A stretch of 64,000 bases of DNA. Source: Arabidopsis thaliana. Taxonomy: Eukaryota > Streptophyta > Magnoliopsida > Brassicales > Brassicaceae. The translations under genes were made by a program, and so were the position numbers. Below the pieces are notes generated by a model. The model was given only the letters and a program-made list of their open reading frames with translations, was not told the origin of the DNA and searched no databases. Location of the stretch: NCBI RefSeq assembly GCF_000001735.4, contig NC_003076.8, positions 17,487,835-17,551,834 of the forward strand, read 5' to 3'. This document shows, piece after piece, positions 11,571 to 24,816 of this stretch; within the stretch, counting starts at the first letter, position 1; each line of letters opens with the position of its first letter.

Positions 11571-11590
11571 TCTTTAGTGAAACATTAATA

Positions 11591-12290
11591 TACCGTTTAT
11601 TTAGTATGTTAAGTACTTTAATAAAACTCTTTAACAAAACAAAACAAAGTTAAGTATTTTTTAATATATAAGATATTTCTCTGCATGATCCAGGTGGAAT
11701 TTTTTTAAAAGTTAACAATAGTTTTTTTTTTATAGTAAAACATGAATTTTGTTTGATTATTCCATTAGATAACAACTATTTTTCTTCTTGACAAAAAAGA
11801 CAAATTTTTTTTAAGTAAAACGTTAATATCTCGTTTGTTTTATTCCGTTAAATAATTGAAATATATAAAATATTTTCCCGCATGATTCACGTGGATTTTT
11901 TTAAAAGGTAACATTTTGTTTTCTTAAGTAAACATGAATTTCGTTTGGTTATTCCGTTAGATGCTTTTAATGTATACATAATAATTATCCGCTTGATTTA
12001 TGTAATTTTTTTTAAATGTAACAATTGTTTTCTCTTAAGTAAAATATGTATATCTCGTAGATTTATTCCGTTAGATAATTTTGATATATAAAATATTTTC
12101 CGCAAAATTTACATAGAATATTAAGAAAAGATCACAAAAAACAGAAATTTTGTTTGTTTATTCCGTTATATACTTAATATGTAAAATATTTTCCTCTTGA
12201 TATACATATTTCAAAACGCTAATATCTCGTTTGGTTATTCTGTTAAATACTTTAATATATAAAATAATTTTTCTCGGATATATTTTTAAA
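11591..12290 (+). repeat. Degenerate AT-rich tandem array, period roughly 80-115 bp
   Basis: A motif of the form TCGTTTG..TTATTCCGTTA, then a TATAAAATATTTTCC segment, then a GATT.A.GT..ATTTTTTTAAA segment recurs in the same order. Anchor copies of TTCCGTTA-like sequence start near 11761, 11844, 11953, 12067, 12161 and 12239, with a weaker one near 11600. Units have diverged strongly. I recognise no named family. Confidence 0.7.
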
Positions 12291-12539
12291 TATACATAAA
12301 ATTTCTCTTTTAAGTTTTAAGTAAAAAAATAATAAATCTTTCGTTTGCCTTTTTATGAAAATATAGATTAAACTAATTGATGACAAGAAAAGACATTAGT
12401 TTTCTTATTACCATATTGATGATTTCATCTCTTTCTCTTGTAATACAAAATGGATAAAAAAAGAACAGAGCAGAAATGAAAACATGAACGTTATATATAA
12501 ATATGTCATGAATGAAAAAATAACTATTAAAACAAATTA

Positions 12540-15500
12540 AATTTAAGGTTAAAATTTGTTCTCTCTGTTTCGCTGTGTTTTTTCTTCTTTCTTACAATCT
12601 CTCCATTTCTCTCTCTTCCGTCTCTTTTTTTATCTCTCTCTCTAGAATCTTGAAGAGAGCGAGCTTCCATTAAAATCTCATTCTAACGATCTCCAAGCTC
12701 TTTCTTCAATCATCTCCAGGTTTGCTTCGATCTACACGGCGTCGTTTACACGTCTCCTTCAAATCTTTCTTCCTTACTTCTCCGATTTCAATTTCGTGCC
12801 GTTTTTTTTTTGAGTTTTCCGATCGCTGATTTCTTCAAATATTTATCGAATTTTTTTTCAATGTTTTCTGTTTGTAAATTCTCTGTAATTCAATTAATTG
12901 AATCGAATAATTTTGTCTCTCTTGCATTTCCTCAGCTCCAGCTTTTGTTTTTATTAGTTTCTAAGATTGCTTTTTGTTTTTAGGGTTTATTCTCAATTCT
13001 TATATAGTTTTTGAGGTTTTTGGTGTATTGATTTGATTCATGTGAGTGAGTGATTGATTTAGAATCTTTGTTGAGCTGTGACTGTGATTTAGATTTGATT
13101 CACTTCAGCTATAATTCTTTGTTTTGATGATGATTATGATAAATTCGTAATTTTGAGCTTATTTGAATTCATTAACTAATTTAGTATGATGAAATCTTAA
13201 TCAGGGGAATGTCAGAGAGTACTAATGAAGATAGTGGAGCAGGAAGATCATCACTGGAAGAGAATTCAAATGGACAAAGAAGTCAATCAGAAGAAGCAAT
13301 CGCTGAGTGGCGTTCTTCTGAACAAGTTGAGAATGGAACTCCTTCTACATCTCCACCGTATTGGGACATCGATGATGATGACGATTTTGGATCAAAACCA
13401 TCTCAACTATTTGGGAAAAATACTTGGACGATTGAGAAATTTTCAGATATCAACAAACGAGAGCTCCGCGGCGATGTTTTTGAAGTCGGGGGTTACAAAT
13501 GGTAAGAATGATCACTAAACCTTGTTGAGTACTTTTCCTTAACAAAATGTTTGATATTCCTCTTGTGGTGGTGGTGTAGGTATATATTAATTTATCCACA
13601 AGGGTGTGATGTTTGCAACCATCTCTCTTTGTTTCTATGTGTTGCACACCATGAAAAGCTTCTTCCAGGTGAGTATATTGTGTTGTCTATTTAGCTACAC
13701 ACTCTTGAAACCGGGAACCTTATCGTTTAGGTTTATCTTTGAGACAGGCTGGAGTCATTTTGCTCAGTTTACTATAGCTGTGTCGAATAAAGATCCGAAG
13801 AAGTCAAAGCATTCAGGTTACATTTTGCATCTTTTGATTTCTTTATATCGTATTTACGCAGTCGAACTGAACAGGGTTTTCTTACAGATACGTTACACCG
13901 GTTTTGGAAGAAAGAGCATGATTGGGGTTGGAAGAAATTTATTGAGTTACCTAAATTGAAGGAAGGGTTTATAGATGATTCTGGTTGTCTTACAATTAAA
14001 GCTCAAGTGCAGGTGATCAGGTAAATGCAAGATTGAGTTTTAGCTAAAGTCATCATGTGTCAGACATCCTCCCATTAACATACATCTACACGTGTTTAAA
14101 AACGTTCCTGACCAAATATGCACATTGCAACAAAACTTATGCTCGCTTCAATTTATTTGATTTTATTTGTCGCATTGTGGATAATTCTGTAAATTGATTC
14201 TTGCAGAGAGAGAGTGGACCGACCTTTTCGCTGCCTTCATTATAAATATAGGGAGGAACTTGTTAGGGTGTATTTGGGAAATGTAGAGCAAATTTGCTGG
14301 CGGTTTGTGGAAGAGAAAAGAAGCAAGCTTGGTAGGTTGATAGAGGACAAGGCAAAATGGAAAAGGTATTCCACATTTTTACACTCAACTCCTCCAAATT
14401 CCAGAAATGAAATCAAAAATAGCTGTAGAGACTGGGTTGATTCCAATCTAGTGTAGTACTGCACTTTTTTTTTTTTTTTTTTACTTCTTGCTAATCTTCC
14501 TTCAAAGTTTGAGGTGTTTGCATGATAAGGAAGTGATTGTTATTTCTTGGTGCAGCTTCTGTGCTTTCTGGATGGGGTTGGACCAAAATTCAAGGCGTCG
14601 AATGTCCCGAGAGAAAATGGATGTGATTCTAAAAATAGTTGTAAAACACTTCTTTGTCGAGAAGGAAGTTACATCTACTTTGGTGATGGATTCCTTGTAT
14701 AGTGGATTGAAGGCTCTTGAAGGCCAAAATAAGAACAAGGAGAGTAGGCCGAGACTAATGGATACTGAAGAATCCACAGCTCCAATTGTTAGCGTGGACA
14801 AAGATTCGTTTGCATTAGTTGATGATGTGTTATTACTCTTAGAGAAGGCTGCTCTGGAGCCATTGCCTAAAAAAGAGGAAAAGAGTTCTCAAAACCGTAC
14901 GAAGGTTAGTTTCTTTGTTATTGTATTTTATTGATTGAAGTTCATGATTTACTCTCCTGTGTGGTGGTGCTTTTTGACTTTTTGTTATACATGTAAAAAT
15001 GCTTGAAACATGAGCACTTGTCCTTATCTAGGATGGGAATGCTGGAGAGGAATTCAGTAGAGAAGCCGTTGAGCGTGATGATAGGCGTTTAACTGAATTG
15101 GGTAGACGGACTGTGGAGATATTTGTTCTTGCACATATCTTCAGGTAATAAGGCATAATTTTTCCTCTTTGTTTTTTTATTTGGTGCACCAGGCATAATT
15201 TTGCCTTTGCTTTAAAATTTCCATACAAGTGAATCATAAGCACATAATTTGTTTACAAGCTAAGACATGCGTGACGATCTTATTCTGAAACCGCTGATAG
15301 TGTTTATTTTGTATTTCTGGTCTTCTGGTATTGTGTGTCTTTGTGTTCTTAGCTGTACCTCATGTATAGCACTGCAATCTTTCTGAGAAATGCAGCAACA
15401 AAATTGAAGTTGCATACCAAGAAGCTATTGCATGGAAAAGGCAAGAAGAACTTATTCGTGAAGAAGAGGAAGCGTGGCTGGCAGAAAGCGAACAGAAGGG

Positions 15501-17692
15501 CAAAAGAGGAGCATCTGAAAAAGAGAAGAAATCTAAGAAGAAACAGGTCCGTCCTTACACTTCTGTTACTTCCAAAATAGATAATGCCATTAACGACTAG
15601 TTGGGGTGCTAATGGAGATTCTTATTGTTTTGGAACTCATAGGCGAAACAGAAAAAGAACAAAAACAAAGGAAAGGAAATGAGGAAAGAAGACAAGGTGA
15701 GAACCCAAACAGAAGAAAGGGAAATTGAGAAAGAGGAATGTGTGAGAGCGATAGCAGAATCGTCAGCTGAAAAACCTGACACACTTGGAGATGTCTCTGA
15801 CGTGTCTGATTCAGTAGATAGTTCAGCTGAAATACTTCAGCTTGATTCAGAAGATAGAGAGAGTAGTCCTGTTCATTGGGAAATGGATGCCTCAGAGGTT
15901 CATCCTCCTTCTGCAGGAGACACTAGCAGAGGAAGAGGCAATTCTTTTTCTATACCTAATGGAGTTGCAGAAAGAAAGGGTCTGTCCACAATGGATGATA
16001 GTTCTTCAACCTGTTCTAATGACTCGATTCAATCAGGGGTAGCCAATGGGTCATACAAAGGGAATGTATTAAATTGCCAAAGCCAAAAGTGGTTTAGCAA
16101 GTAAGTAAACTTTTTTTGAACTTTCCTTTAAGTTATTTGTTTGTTCCACATCCGGATAACATACCTTGTGATGTGCAGTGGAAAAATACAACCAGGAAAA
16201 GTATCTGATTCCAACAGTTTAGCCAGTGAAAAAGAGCATCAACCTTCAAGACTTGCATCTGACCCTAAAAATCAGAGCCATTCTTCTGATATACGCAGAG
16301 TTGGTGAAGCTGACATAGTTATCTCCCACATTCAAAAACCAGAGAGCCCTAAGGAACGTAGTCCTGTTAGCAAGGTGGTTTACTCTTTCCTTTTGAAGTT
16401 GCAATGTTGGAACTTGGAAGTTATATATATAAAAGAGGGAAGCTAAATTCCAAAGAATTCGTGTTGGTTTACCTTTCAATCCATTTTAGAGTGATATGCT
16501 TATCAACATTGAATGACTATATCTTATTTTGCAGGATCCCAACATGATTCAGATGAAAGAGAAAAGTGCTGCGGTACTTTCCCCATCCAGAGCTGCTCCT
16601 TGGAATCCTCCGTCTCCAGTGCAAGCAAAACCGGAGAAAAAGGGTGTTTCAAATGTAGAGGCGGTTCCAAACAGGAAAGTCATATCTGTTAAATCACCTT
16701 CATCACATCATGCATCACCATCTCGTGAAGCTCAGTTGCAAACAGTGGGTCCTAGAGCTGATATACAGAAAATCGCTTCTCCGAAACCTGTGGAACAACC
16801 AGCACCTCCTATGTCAAGGCCTTTGAGTGCTCCTATAATCCCTCCAACGCAAGCTGCACCTGTAATATCTGCTGTTCAAACCTCGACTGCGTCCCTTGCT
16901 CGTTCAATGAGCTCAACAGGGCGTTTAGGTTCACCGACACATAGCCAAGCTTACAATCCTCAATCCTACAAACATGCCATAGTGGGTTCATCTGGTTTCA
17001 CCCACCCAAGCTCTCAATCGAGTGGAACAAGCACATTGCCGCCTTATTCACATCCGTCTCCTATCTCAGTATCAAATCAGTCTGGTTTCCCTATCAATGT
17101 TGGCTCTTGGGATGTTTCTTCTGGTGGGCTATTGTGGACCGGTGGTTCGAGTTCAACCAGAGATACAACAACAACCATCAGCGGGAATCACAAAACAAAC
17201 ACTTACAACGCACCCGTAGTAACTACCAGCATCAGGCCTACTAATGTTCAGATAGGGAGAACGGCACAGAGTCTGATGACCGATGAGTTCCCTCACCTTG
17301 ATATCATCAATGATCTGCTTGCAGACGAACACGGTACAATGGATAATAGCGTATACCGTGTACCACAACAGTTCAACAACCAGTACTCATATCATGGCGG
17401 TGCGGATCTCGGGATCTCTAGCAGGTCTAGGAGTTACAGTGATGATGGATTTCACCAGTCTTACGGTGAATACATGCCACATTCTGCTTCTTCCTCGCCA
17501 TATGGTAATGGGCAAACACAATCGCAATGGCAGATGGCAAATATGGATTTCTCTTTACCGGCTATGAGGAACCAAGACGATGTATCAGCATCAGCAACAG
17601 CTACTTACTCTTACTTTGATTTAGATTCATCAAACCCGAATTTGTCTGGAATCAACGGCTATAGGGACTTCAGGCCATCGAACGGACACTGA
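12540..17692 (+). CDS. TRAF1A: MATH-domain protein TRAF1A/MUSE14
   Basis: The leader begins about 12540 and probably has an intron 12720-13204. Coding exons: 13209-13501, 13580-13668, 13748-13816, 13888-14020, 14207-14365, 14556-14904, 15032-15144, 15396-15546, 15643-16100, 16179-16374, 16535-17692. They give 1055 aa in frame. A MATH/TRAF domain spans about residues 68-198 (NTWTIEKFSDI, VGGYKWYILIYPQG, HRFWKKEHDWGW). A Lys/Glu-rich coiled coil follows (RQEELIREEEEAWLAESE, then KEKKSKKKQ). The rest is a long Ser/Pro-rich disordered tail. From the literature, TRAF1A and TRAF1B link NLR immune receptors to the SCF-CPR1 ubiquitin ligase and act in autophagy through ATG6; they are cytoplasmic adaptors. 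The gene corresponds to AT5G43560. Start 13209 is chosen because it opens directly after the 3' splice site and has no in-frame upstream ATG in the exon. Confidence 0.94.
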
Positions 17693-18619
17693 GGTTTGGG
17701 TTTAAAGAGTGGCATTGCATTGTAATGTTTATTATATAAAGATGGAAAGCAAAAAACATTTGTGTAAAGAGAGTTTTCGTCCTCTTCGTTTCAAATGAAT
17801 CCTTTTTTCTCTATAGGTTTTATTTTCTTTAATAATATAACAATTTTTAAGTTAATTGATCCTCAAATTAAAGTTTCAGAGTCAGCTTATCTTCATTTGG
17901 AGTATTTAAATGTGCGAATGCAAATGCGGTTGTGGATAGAACTATGACGAACAAAGTCAACTTGAACTATTCATATATGAATGGTTGTCTTTTTTTCTTT
18001 CCACAAAAATATTCAATACAAAAAAAGGCAGAAGATATATATGACCTGCATGACATCGAAACACTTTTTTTAGATGAAAGACTTCACCACGGAAAAATAT
18101 TATGATTTGTATATAAAATGTATAACTAAAAGATAGATTGTGTGGAAGAAAACTTAGGGCAATAATTTCTTACGTAAAATGGCCACCAATTTCAGAAATA
18201 TACGCTAGATTAATTCACGAGAGCCTACGGTCTACATACCGTAATCAAACCACCCACGACTTGCCCGATTAAACATTATCATTTTTTTCCTGAAAAGTTA
18301 TTAATATTATAGTTATATTGTTCACACATTTTCATGTGTCACATGTCCTTTATCTATCTCGGATGTGTATCTACTATCTAAAGTAGGTGAAAATGTTGAC
18401 AATATATAATTGAAAATTTTGAAAACAATATCACGTTGGGTCAAAAGCGTACGAATCTCTCTTTCTTTCTCCACGTTTTCATGTATACATATCTTACAGA
18501 AAGTGGATAGCCACCACGTCCACATGAATTCTCTATAAATAGCCATTTGGTTTTTTACAATCTTCATAAATCATAACCTCCCAAAGAAGGAAGAGAGAGA
18601 AAAAAAGAGAGGAAGAGAA
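17693..18619. other. TRAF1A 3' UTR and promoter of the protease inhibitor gene
   Basis: No gene was found. The first 130 bases suit a 3' UTR. A TATA-like CTATAAATAG box near 18532-18541 lies about 80 bp before the inhibitor start codon. Confidence 0.6.
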
Positions 18620-18805
18620 ATGTCGGACGTTTGCCAAAGTATTATAGATATACACCATCATTTAACATGTATATATAGTTTATATTCGAATAGAATTTCA
18701 ATTTTATAAAGAAGTAATATACGTTTTCTATTTGACAAAGTGTAATATATTTTTTTAATAGGTATATTTTGGAATTCCTAAATTTCTATTACTTTCTTAA
18801 CACAT

Positions 18806-18857
<52 letters not shown>

Positions 18858-19551
18858 AGACGATTCTGATACCTATTTATTTATATGTTTTAACTAAAAA
18901 TAATGTATTTATTTATACGTGGGTATGCAGCATGATGAGCTTATATTTATATGTTTTACCGAAATAAAGAAGTATTTAGCTATAGGTTTAACAAAAATAA
19001 TATTCATAGATATTCACTTTGGAATTTCTACATTTTGGAATTCCTAAAATTTGTCTTTATACATAGATATTCATGATCATGCATGATATTTGATAATCAT
19101 AAATACATTTTGGTATTCCTAAATATCCATTAAAATTTTGTAACACATTAAAAGTATATATGTAATATAAGGTTGCCCAAAATTAAATTTACAAATAGTT
19201 TGATATGTATTTATTTCTACGTATATATATGCATGCATGCAATGAATCATGATAGTTGATAATCAATCATAGTCATAGAGCGCGCGATCATAGAAAAGAA
19301 TATCATAATTTAGTAATTTATATGTACAGATACTGCAGGAGAAGGGATGAAGAGCTCATGGCCTGAATTGGTGGGGAGAAGAGGAGAAGAAGTCAAAGAG
19401 ATCATCGATAGAGAGAACACGAAAGTGACGGCCAAGATTATATCTGAAAATGCAGTTGTTTTGGCTGTTGTAATTTGTGATAGGGTTTATGTTCGTGTCA
19501 ATGACCAAGGCATTGTCACAAGAACCCCTATTTCGTTGGCTAATTTAATTG

Positions 19552-19596
<45 letters not shown>

Positions 19597-19622
19597 AATC
19601 AATTATGGATCTTAATATGTAA
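18620..19622 (+). CDS. Potato inhibitor I-type serine protease inhibitor with microsatellite-encoded tail
   Basis: Two exons, 18620-18638 (19 nt, MSDVCQ) and 19339-19622, give 100 aa. The core has the family signature SSWPELVGRRGEEVKEIIDREN, a reactive-site loop in the segment KIISENAVVLAVVICDRV, and the closing strand YVRVNDQGIVTRTP. Family members usually stop one to four residues after RTP. Here the frame continues through ISLANLIV and then a (TA)n(TG)n tract that codes for alternating Ile-Tyr and Cys-Val before SIMDLNM. There is no signal peptide, as in other plant members of this type. It is the tail-to-tail neighbour of UPI and shares its exon structure, so they arose by duplication. 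By position it is AT5G43570. Whether the extended protein still inhibits proteases is uncertain. Confidence 0.82.
18808..18849. repeat. (TA)n microsatellite in the inhibitor intron
   Basis: About 21 uninterrupted TA units lie inside the 700-bp intron of the first inhibitor gene. Length is probably polymorphic. Confidence 0.95.
19554..19596. repeat. (TA)n(TG)n microsatellite inside a coding exon
   Basis: A compound TA then TG repeat is read as the tail of the inhibitor protein. Changes of one unit (2 bp) would shift the reading frame of the last residues. Confidence 0.9.
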
Positions 19623-20263
19623 CGTATGTGTGAAATAAGATATGCTTGTTTTAACTATTAAGAAACGTGGCATATGCCTCGATCGATTTGTATGTTTTTT
19701 TTCTATATATATGATCATATTGTTATATATGTTCTATTTAATTAATGGAATGATCAAATTAACTTTGAAGTCAACTTTTGAGCTGTTTTTATAAAGTCAA
19801 CTTTTGATATCTACCTATATGCCGAACCTAATGTATACAAGAGTTGGCTTTCATAGATAAACTGGAATAGAGTGGTTCAATTTCAAAACCTAAAACAAAA
19901 ATGTTTGGTTGAAAGAATCAAAGGATCATTAACTAGGTTTTAATGAAAATATATTATCAAATGGCATGATAACTGAATAATGGTCGGAGTTCATATATAT
20001 ACAGTATAAATCATTCAATGAAGTTCAATCAGCACAACTGTTAGAAGTAGAACATAAATATAGCCATGGATAAACATTAATCCTAGTTACAAAATATAAT
20101 ATAATCACAGCTGAGAGCTGACAAAACAAACCACAATCTTCAGTTTTATTTATGAGAAAGCACATGATCATAACAATCTCGTCATTACTCACTGTAATAT
20201 GAATAAAAGCTTATTTATAGTGTTTATATTGTAGAGTGCATAACAAATTTTAAATAAATATAA
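19623..20263. other. Intergenic DNA between two convergent inhibitor genes
   Basis: About 640 bp holds the two facing 3' ends. No further gene was seen. Confidence 0.6.
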
Positions 20264-20753
20264 TTAACCGATGATAGGAATTTGAACAACGATTCCGCAA
20301 TCGTTGACCCAAACGTAAACACGAGAGCAAATAAAGATCTCCGGAACAACTGTTCCATCCAAAATGATAACTGCTTTCATTTTTGGATTCTCTCTCTCGA
20401 TCACTTCTTTTGCATCTTCTCCTTTTGCCCCCAAAAGCTCTGGCCATGAGCTTTTTCCTGGATCTGTTCATTTATTAACACACATCACCTTTATATTGGA
20501 CCAAAACTTCTGGATTAGCCACCACGTTACAATCTAATTTTCTTTTTCGAATATCTCTATAATAGCCGTAAGGTTACAATCTATAAGTCAAATTTTAGCA
20601 CTCAAATATATATCCATACTAGATAATTGGTTTGCAATTTTATATATACTTTTTGGAAATTATATTAATAAAAAAATCCAAAGTAAACTGAATAGAAAAA
20701 TGATGGTTAATAAAATAATTAAGTATATGTCTACCTTCGCATATGCTTGCCAT
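20264..20753 (-). CDS. UPI: Unusual serine protease inhibitor, potato inhibitor I family (UPI)
   Basis: Two exons on the minus strand, 20735-20753 (19 nt, MASICE) and 20264-20463, give 72 aa in frame. The core reads SSWPELLGAKGEDAKEVIER, then KAVIILDGTVVPEIFICSRV and YVWVNDCGIVVQIPIIG, ending as usual for the family shortly after the last strand. No signal peptide is present, so the protein should be cytosolic. AT5G43580 (UPI) is reported to inhibit serine proteases and to support resistance to necrotrophic fungi. Exon 1 has exactly the same length and phase as in the neighbouring inhibitor gene. The canonical last strand motif VxxTPxIG reads VVQIPIIG here. Confidence 0.88.
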
Positions 20754-21690
20754 CTTTTCTTGAATAAATGTATTGATTTGTAGATTTTTGTGATTTGAGT
20801 TTTGTATTGGGTTCTTCTCCACAATGACAAACATGGTATTTATAAACTTCGTAGATTCTGAAGATTAATCAAAGTTGACTTCCCAAGTTATTTTAATCAG
20901 AATATAAAGTCATAAAAGCCACCCGAATATAGTAATAATATAAACGTAAATAAGACTTATCGTATCGTATTCAAGTCATCCACAACTTACTATATATAAT
21001 ATGTATATACTGAAACGAATTCTAATTTATAAAGCAACCATGTTTTAGTTCATCACAACTAATGGCATATAATATACATTCATGAGATGGTGTTCTCATC
21101 TATATGATCTGGCCAACTGGCAAGTAAGTCCAATGACTAATAGGTCTGAAACTCTAGCCTTTCATTTTTTCCTAATTTGCGGTAATAGCATTTTTTATTT
21201 GTTTTCTCCATGTGTTTTCGTTAATTTAGATCTACTCTTGCGCAATGAATAACGTCGATATATAGTTGGCTTTGTCCCGTAGGGAAGTATCTTTTATTAT
21301 TTTTCACGTTTTCAAAAACAATTCCAGAAGACAAAAAATAAAAAAGGCGTAAAGAGAGTTCGCCGAGCAATCCCCACAACACAATATATACGAAATGTTT
21401 TGTTTTTCTTTTCTTTTCTTGTTTTCTTGATTTTGTTTTTGTTGGGTTAAAAGTGCAAGTAGATTTTTTCACACAACTGAAGAAAAACACACGGGTTATC
21501 ATCGATCTGTCATTCATTTTTGTTATCGATCTTTTAGGAGTTTGACGAATCATCAATCATGGTCTTAAATGTCTTGTTCCTTAATTTCTTTTCATCCGAG
21601 AGAATTTTCGCAAACCTACATGGACAAGATATTCAAACGATGAGATTGATTGATATCCAAGAAACCATCAAAAAGATTTGAAAATTTGAA
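20754..21690. other. UPI promoter and intergenic DNA
   Basis: No gene is supported. A 111-codon frame on the minus strand (21221-21556) starts at TTG, is Lys-rich and has no domain; it lies downstream of the patatin gene and may be part of its 3' region. Confidence 0.55.
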
Positions 21691-23844
21691 TCACCTTTTG
21701 AGTTCTTGATCATTGTTGACGGTTTTAGGAATAGGTTCATATGTATAAGTGTCGAGGTTCATACGCATGACATTTGTGTCCAGTAATTTCTCTCCAATAT
21801 TCTTTAAATTCTCTAAGTTCAACGTCTCGGAGTCATCCATAAAGACTTCATCTTTTTTCAATGTATCTGCCTGAGATAAACTTGCACATATCAATAATCT
21901 CATCTAGTTAATGATAGATAACACATTAAAATGTTTTAAGTATAGCTTCTTACGTCGATTCTTAGATAGTTATCCTCGGACTCTAGGGCTTGAAACAGAA
22001 CCGAGGTGTGGTACTGAACCATGTCTCGGCTTGATTCAAAGATAATGTCTAATATCGGAGTTGTTTTATGCTTCCAGTTGTACGCCCAATTTTCGAATCC
22101 CCATTTTGCAGCCTCTACTGCACTGTAGTACTCCTCCCTTTTCGCCGATCCTGTCCCTATAGATATCACGATATACTTTTCGTATTCTAACGGCTTGAAC
22201 CCATCCATATCAGGATGTTTGATTATAGACTTTCTAGACATAGCTGTCATGCCTACCAGAGTCTATGAACAACCAAACACAAAACATACAAGACAATTAG
22301 TTGATGATCATACAAGAAGGAGTAATGAGAAAATGGTACGAAGATTGTGTATTACCGGGTCATTAGCGGTAACACCACCGTCTATGAGGTTAAACGTTCT
22401 CATCTTATCGTTTTCGGGAAATTTATAAGGAGGTAAGTAAAATGGAGCAGCTGATGTGCCAATGCATATGTCTGATAACTTGGCGTTCAAACTAGGGTCA
22501 ACTGATGCCTTCAACAACACGTAACAAAAGAATACAGAGCGTGTTAGTATGTTAGAGTGGTTAAAATGCTACGTTAATTATGGTTTAAGAACAGCGGGGT
22601 GGAGAAGAACATGGTATGAGGAGAAGATGGTGGGTTGAAGTTTCTTGATGTCGAAGGTAGGTATGACAACATTTGTGAGTGTCTGGTCAAGTTTTGTCTC
22701 TCCAAGAATCTCTCCCAATCTTGTATGCAGATACTCTCCGTTGTACTTTGGACGAAACAGTGCCCATAAAGCAGACGGATCCCACCATTTCGATCTACAT
22801 TTTTTCAGGAAACAAAGAATTCTATATTCATAAGTAATTCACTAATCATCTCCACATCTAATGACAACTTGATTTTTAAAAACAAAACCTTTAGTAATTA
22901 GTTCTTTTTACATATCATTTAATCCTTTTCGTTAAACGAAACATACGAATTCATAATTGTGTGTTTCTATATTTTAGACCCTAATATATATATATCAATC
23001 TATAAATTATGTATACTTAAGAATTTTCATAAAAAACAACTATGACTACTACTTTCTTTACCCATAAAATATTTTAGGAGATTCTTCTAAGTAAAACGGG
23101 ACAATGTCTTTGGCAGCATAAAGTGGCCGGCCGGAATCGTTCGGCGCAGTCAACATGGCCGTCATGAGGCCACCGGTGCTGGTTCCGGCTATCACGTCAA
23201 AATAATCGGCTAGCCTCACGCTTTCGTCATTATCAATTTCCTATTGAAACAAGAATCTCACACGTCAAACTCGTTTACACAATGATATATATGTTCAATT
23301 ACTACTATATATCTTACAAATAATCGAGTAGATCCGCTAGCATATATATAGATGCGCATATGAAATTTAGATGATAACCCTTACTTTCTAGAAAAGAGTT
23401 TTGATCAAAATACAAAATGTTGGGGATTCAATCAAAACAAACATCTATAATTATAATATGTAAATGTAAAAAAACTGAAAACAAATATTCGCTGCACTAG
23501 TGAAAGGTTTTATGTATAACCTGAAGATGTTTTTCAAGATTAGCAAGGATGACTCCCCCAATGATTCCTCGGACTCCGCCGCCGTCGAGGCTGAGGATGG
23601 TTACAAGGTTTCCGTATTTCGGCGGTTTATTGTTCTTGAACATCGAATCATCCTTTATAACCAATTCTTCTTTTTCTGAGAACTGATTATAACTTTCGTT
23701 AGAACTCAATCTAGCCCTAGGAATTCCAAAATTTTGGATTTTCTTCCCACTGAAATTGTTAATAGTGGCTAATTTTGAAACACAGTGAAAAGCATTTGAT
23801 CGATGATATCGACCAACAAAGCGAGTCATCAACCACTGGACCAT
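21691..23844 (-). CDS. Patatin-like lipid acyl hydrolase (group II pPLA)
   Basis: Six exons on the minus strand: 23521-23844, 23062-23240, 22611-22794, 22356-22508, 21954-22262, 21691-21870, total 442 aa. The oxyanion loop DGGGVRGI ends exon 1. The nucleophile motif GTSTGG puts Ser near residue 129, and the dyad Asp lies in [10 protein letters not shown] near residue 272, so the Ser-Asp catalytic pair is intact. Such enzymes release fatty acids from phospho- and galactolipids in the cytosol and act in defence and hormone signalling. Locus order suggests AT5G43590, which I remember as pPLA-II-epsilon. The first 60 residues are basic and Asn/Ser-rich and longer than usual. A later start is possible, but the first ATG is kept because the frame is open. 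Confidence 0.9.
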
Positions 23845-24816
23845 ACTTAGTTAATGACTCGTTTTTCTTTTGAGTTGTAAAAGTTTAAATCTAAAAATTG
23901 GTTTAGAAACCAAAAAAAAAAGAAGAAGATCAATGCAATAATTCTATACATTTTCGTCTTATATACACATGTGTGTGTATATTATAAAAATGCACAACTA
24001 AATGAGTGGGAGATTCGAAACGACAAATTTTGGGATCGATAAGACTCTTTCTTAATACATTCGTGCTAACCGTGATTTTAGTTTGGACCTTTTCTTTGTT
24101 ATTAATTATTATAATAACCTTGGAACAACTAGTTCTTGAGACGAAGTCGAGATATAAATCTATATTTTAAAATAAAAGATTACTTTAATGTTTATCTAAA
24201 TCTTTTGAAGAATCTATTGAAAATGACATATCATTATAGTATGACTAATTTCAAATGGTGGATGCAAAATTGCAAATACATGTAGAAAAATTTGCAGACG
24301 AGTTATATGACTTATAAAGCTAGTGTATCATATTTTTTAGTTTATAAAAACAGCATATGATACTTTTATGAAAGATATGTTTTTTCTTAAAACAATCAGG
24401 AACAAAATATTTTGTATGTAGGCTCTATGCAATAAGTAAGATATGATTAACAATTGATCCAACGAATTGGGCTTTTCAGATGATGAAACGGGCCTCTATG
24501 AAATAAATGATGGATTTTTTTCCTTCTAACTCTCTAATGATACAAAATACAAAGATTCCAAAACATATAAACTTTAATTCATTTTTTTTATAAAAATAGT
24601 AGTATTTTACATATGAGATGAGATCAGAATCAATAGAGTACAACAAAACACTCTGTCAGATTCCCACTTAGTTTTGAGGATTCCCCAAAAAACAAATTTG
24701 GACAATGATAACGCTCAAAATTTAATTAATAAGTTTCCCCAAAGTATAATTACCAAATTATGAATGAATAGTATTGCTCTCTCAGAATCAAAACACTGAA
24801 GGAGAAAAAAATAAAA
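23845..24816. other. Divergent promoter region between patatin-like gene and UAH
   Basis: About 970 bp of AT-rich DNA separate the two divergent start codons. No gene or clear repeat was recognised. Confidence 0.6.

Noticed and set aside
21221-21556. 111-codon minus-strand frame downstream of the patatin gene
   Set aside because: Starts at TTG, low complexity, no domain; likely 3' UTR sequence.
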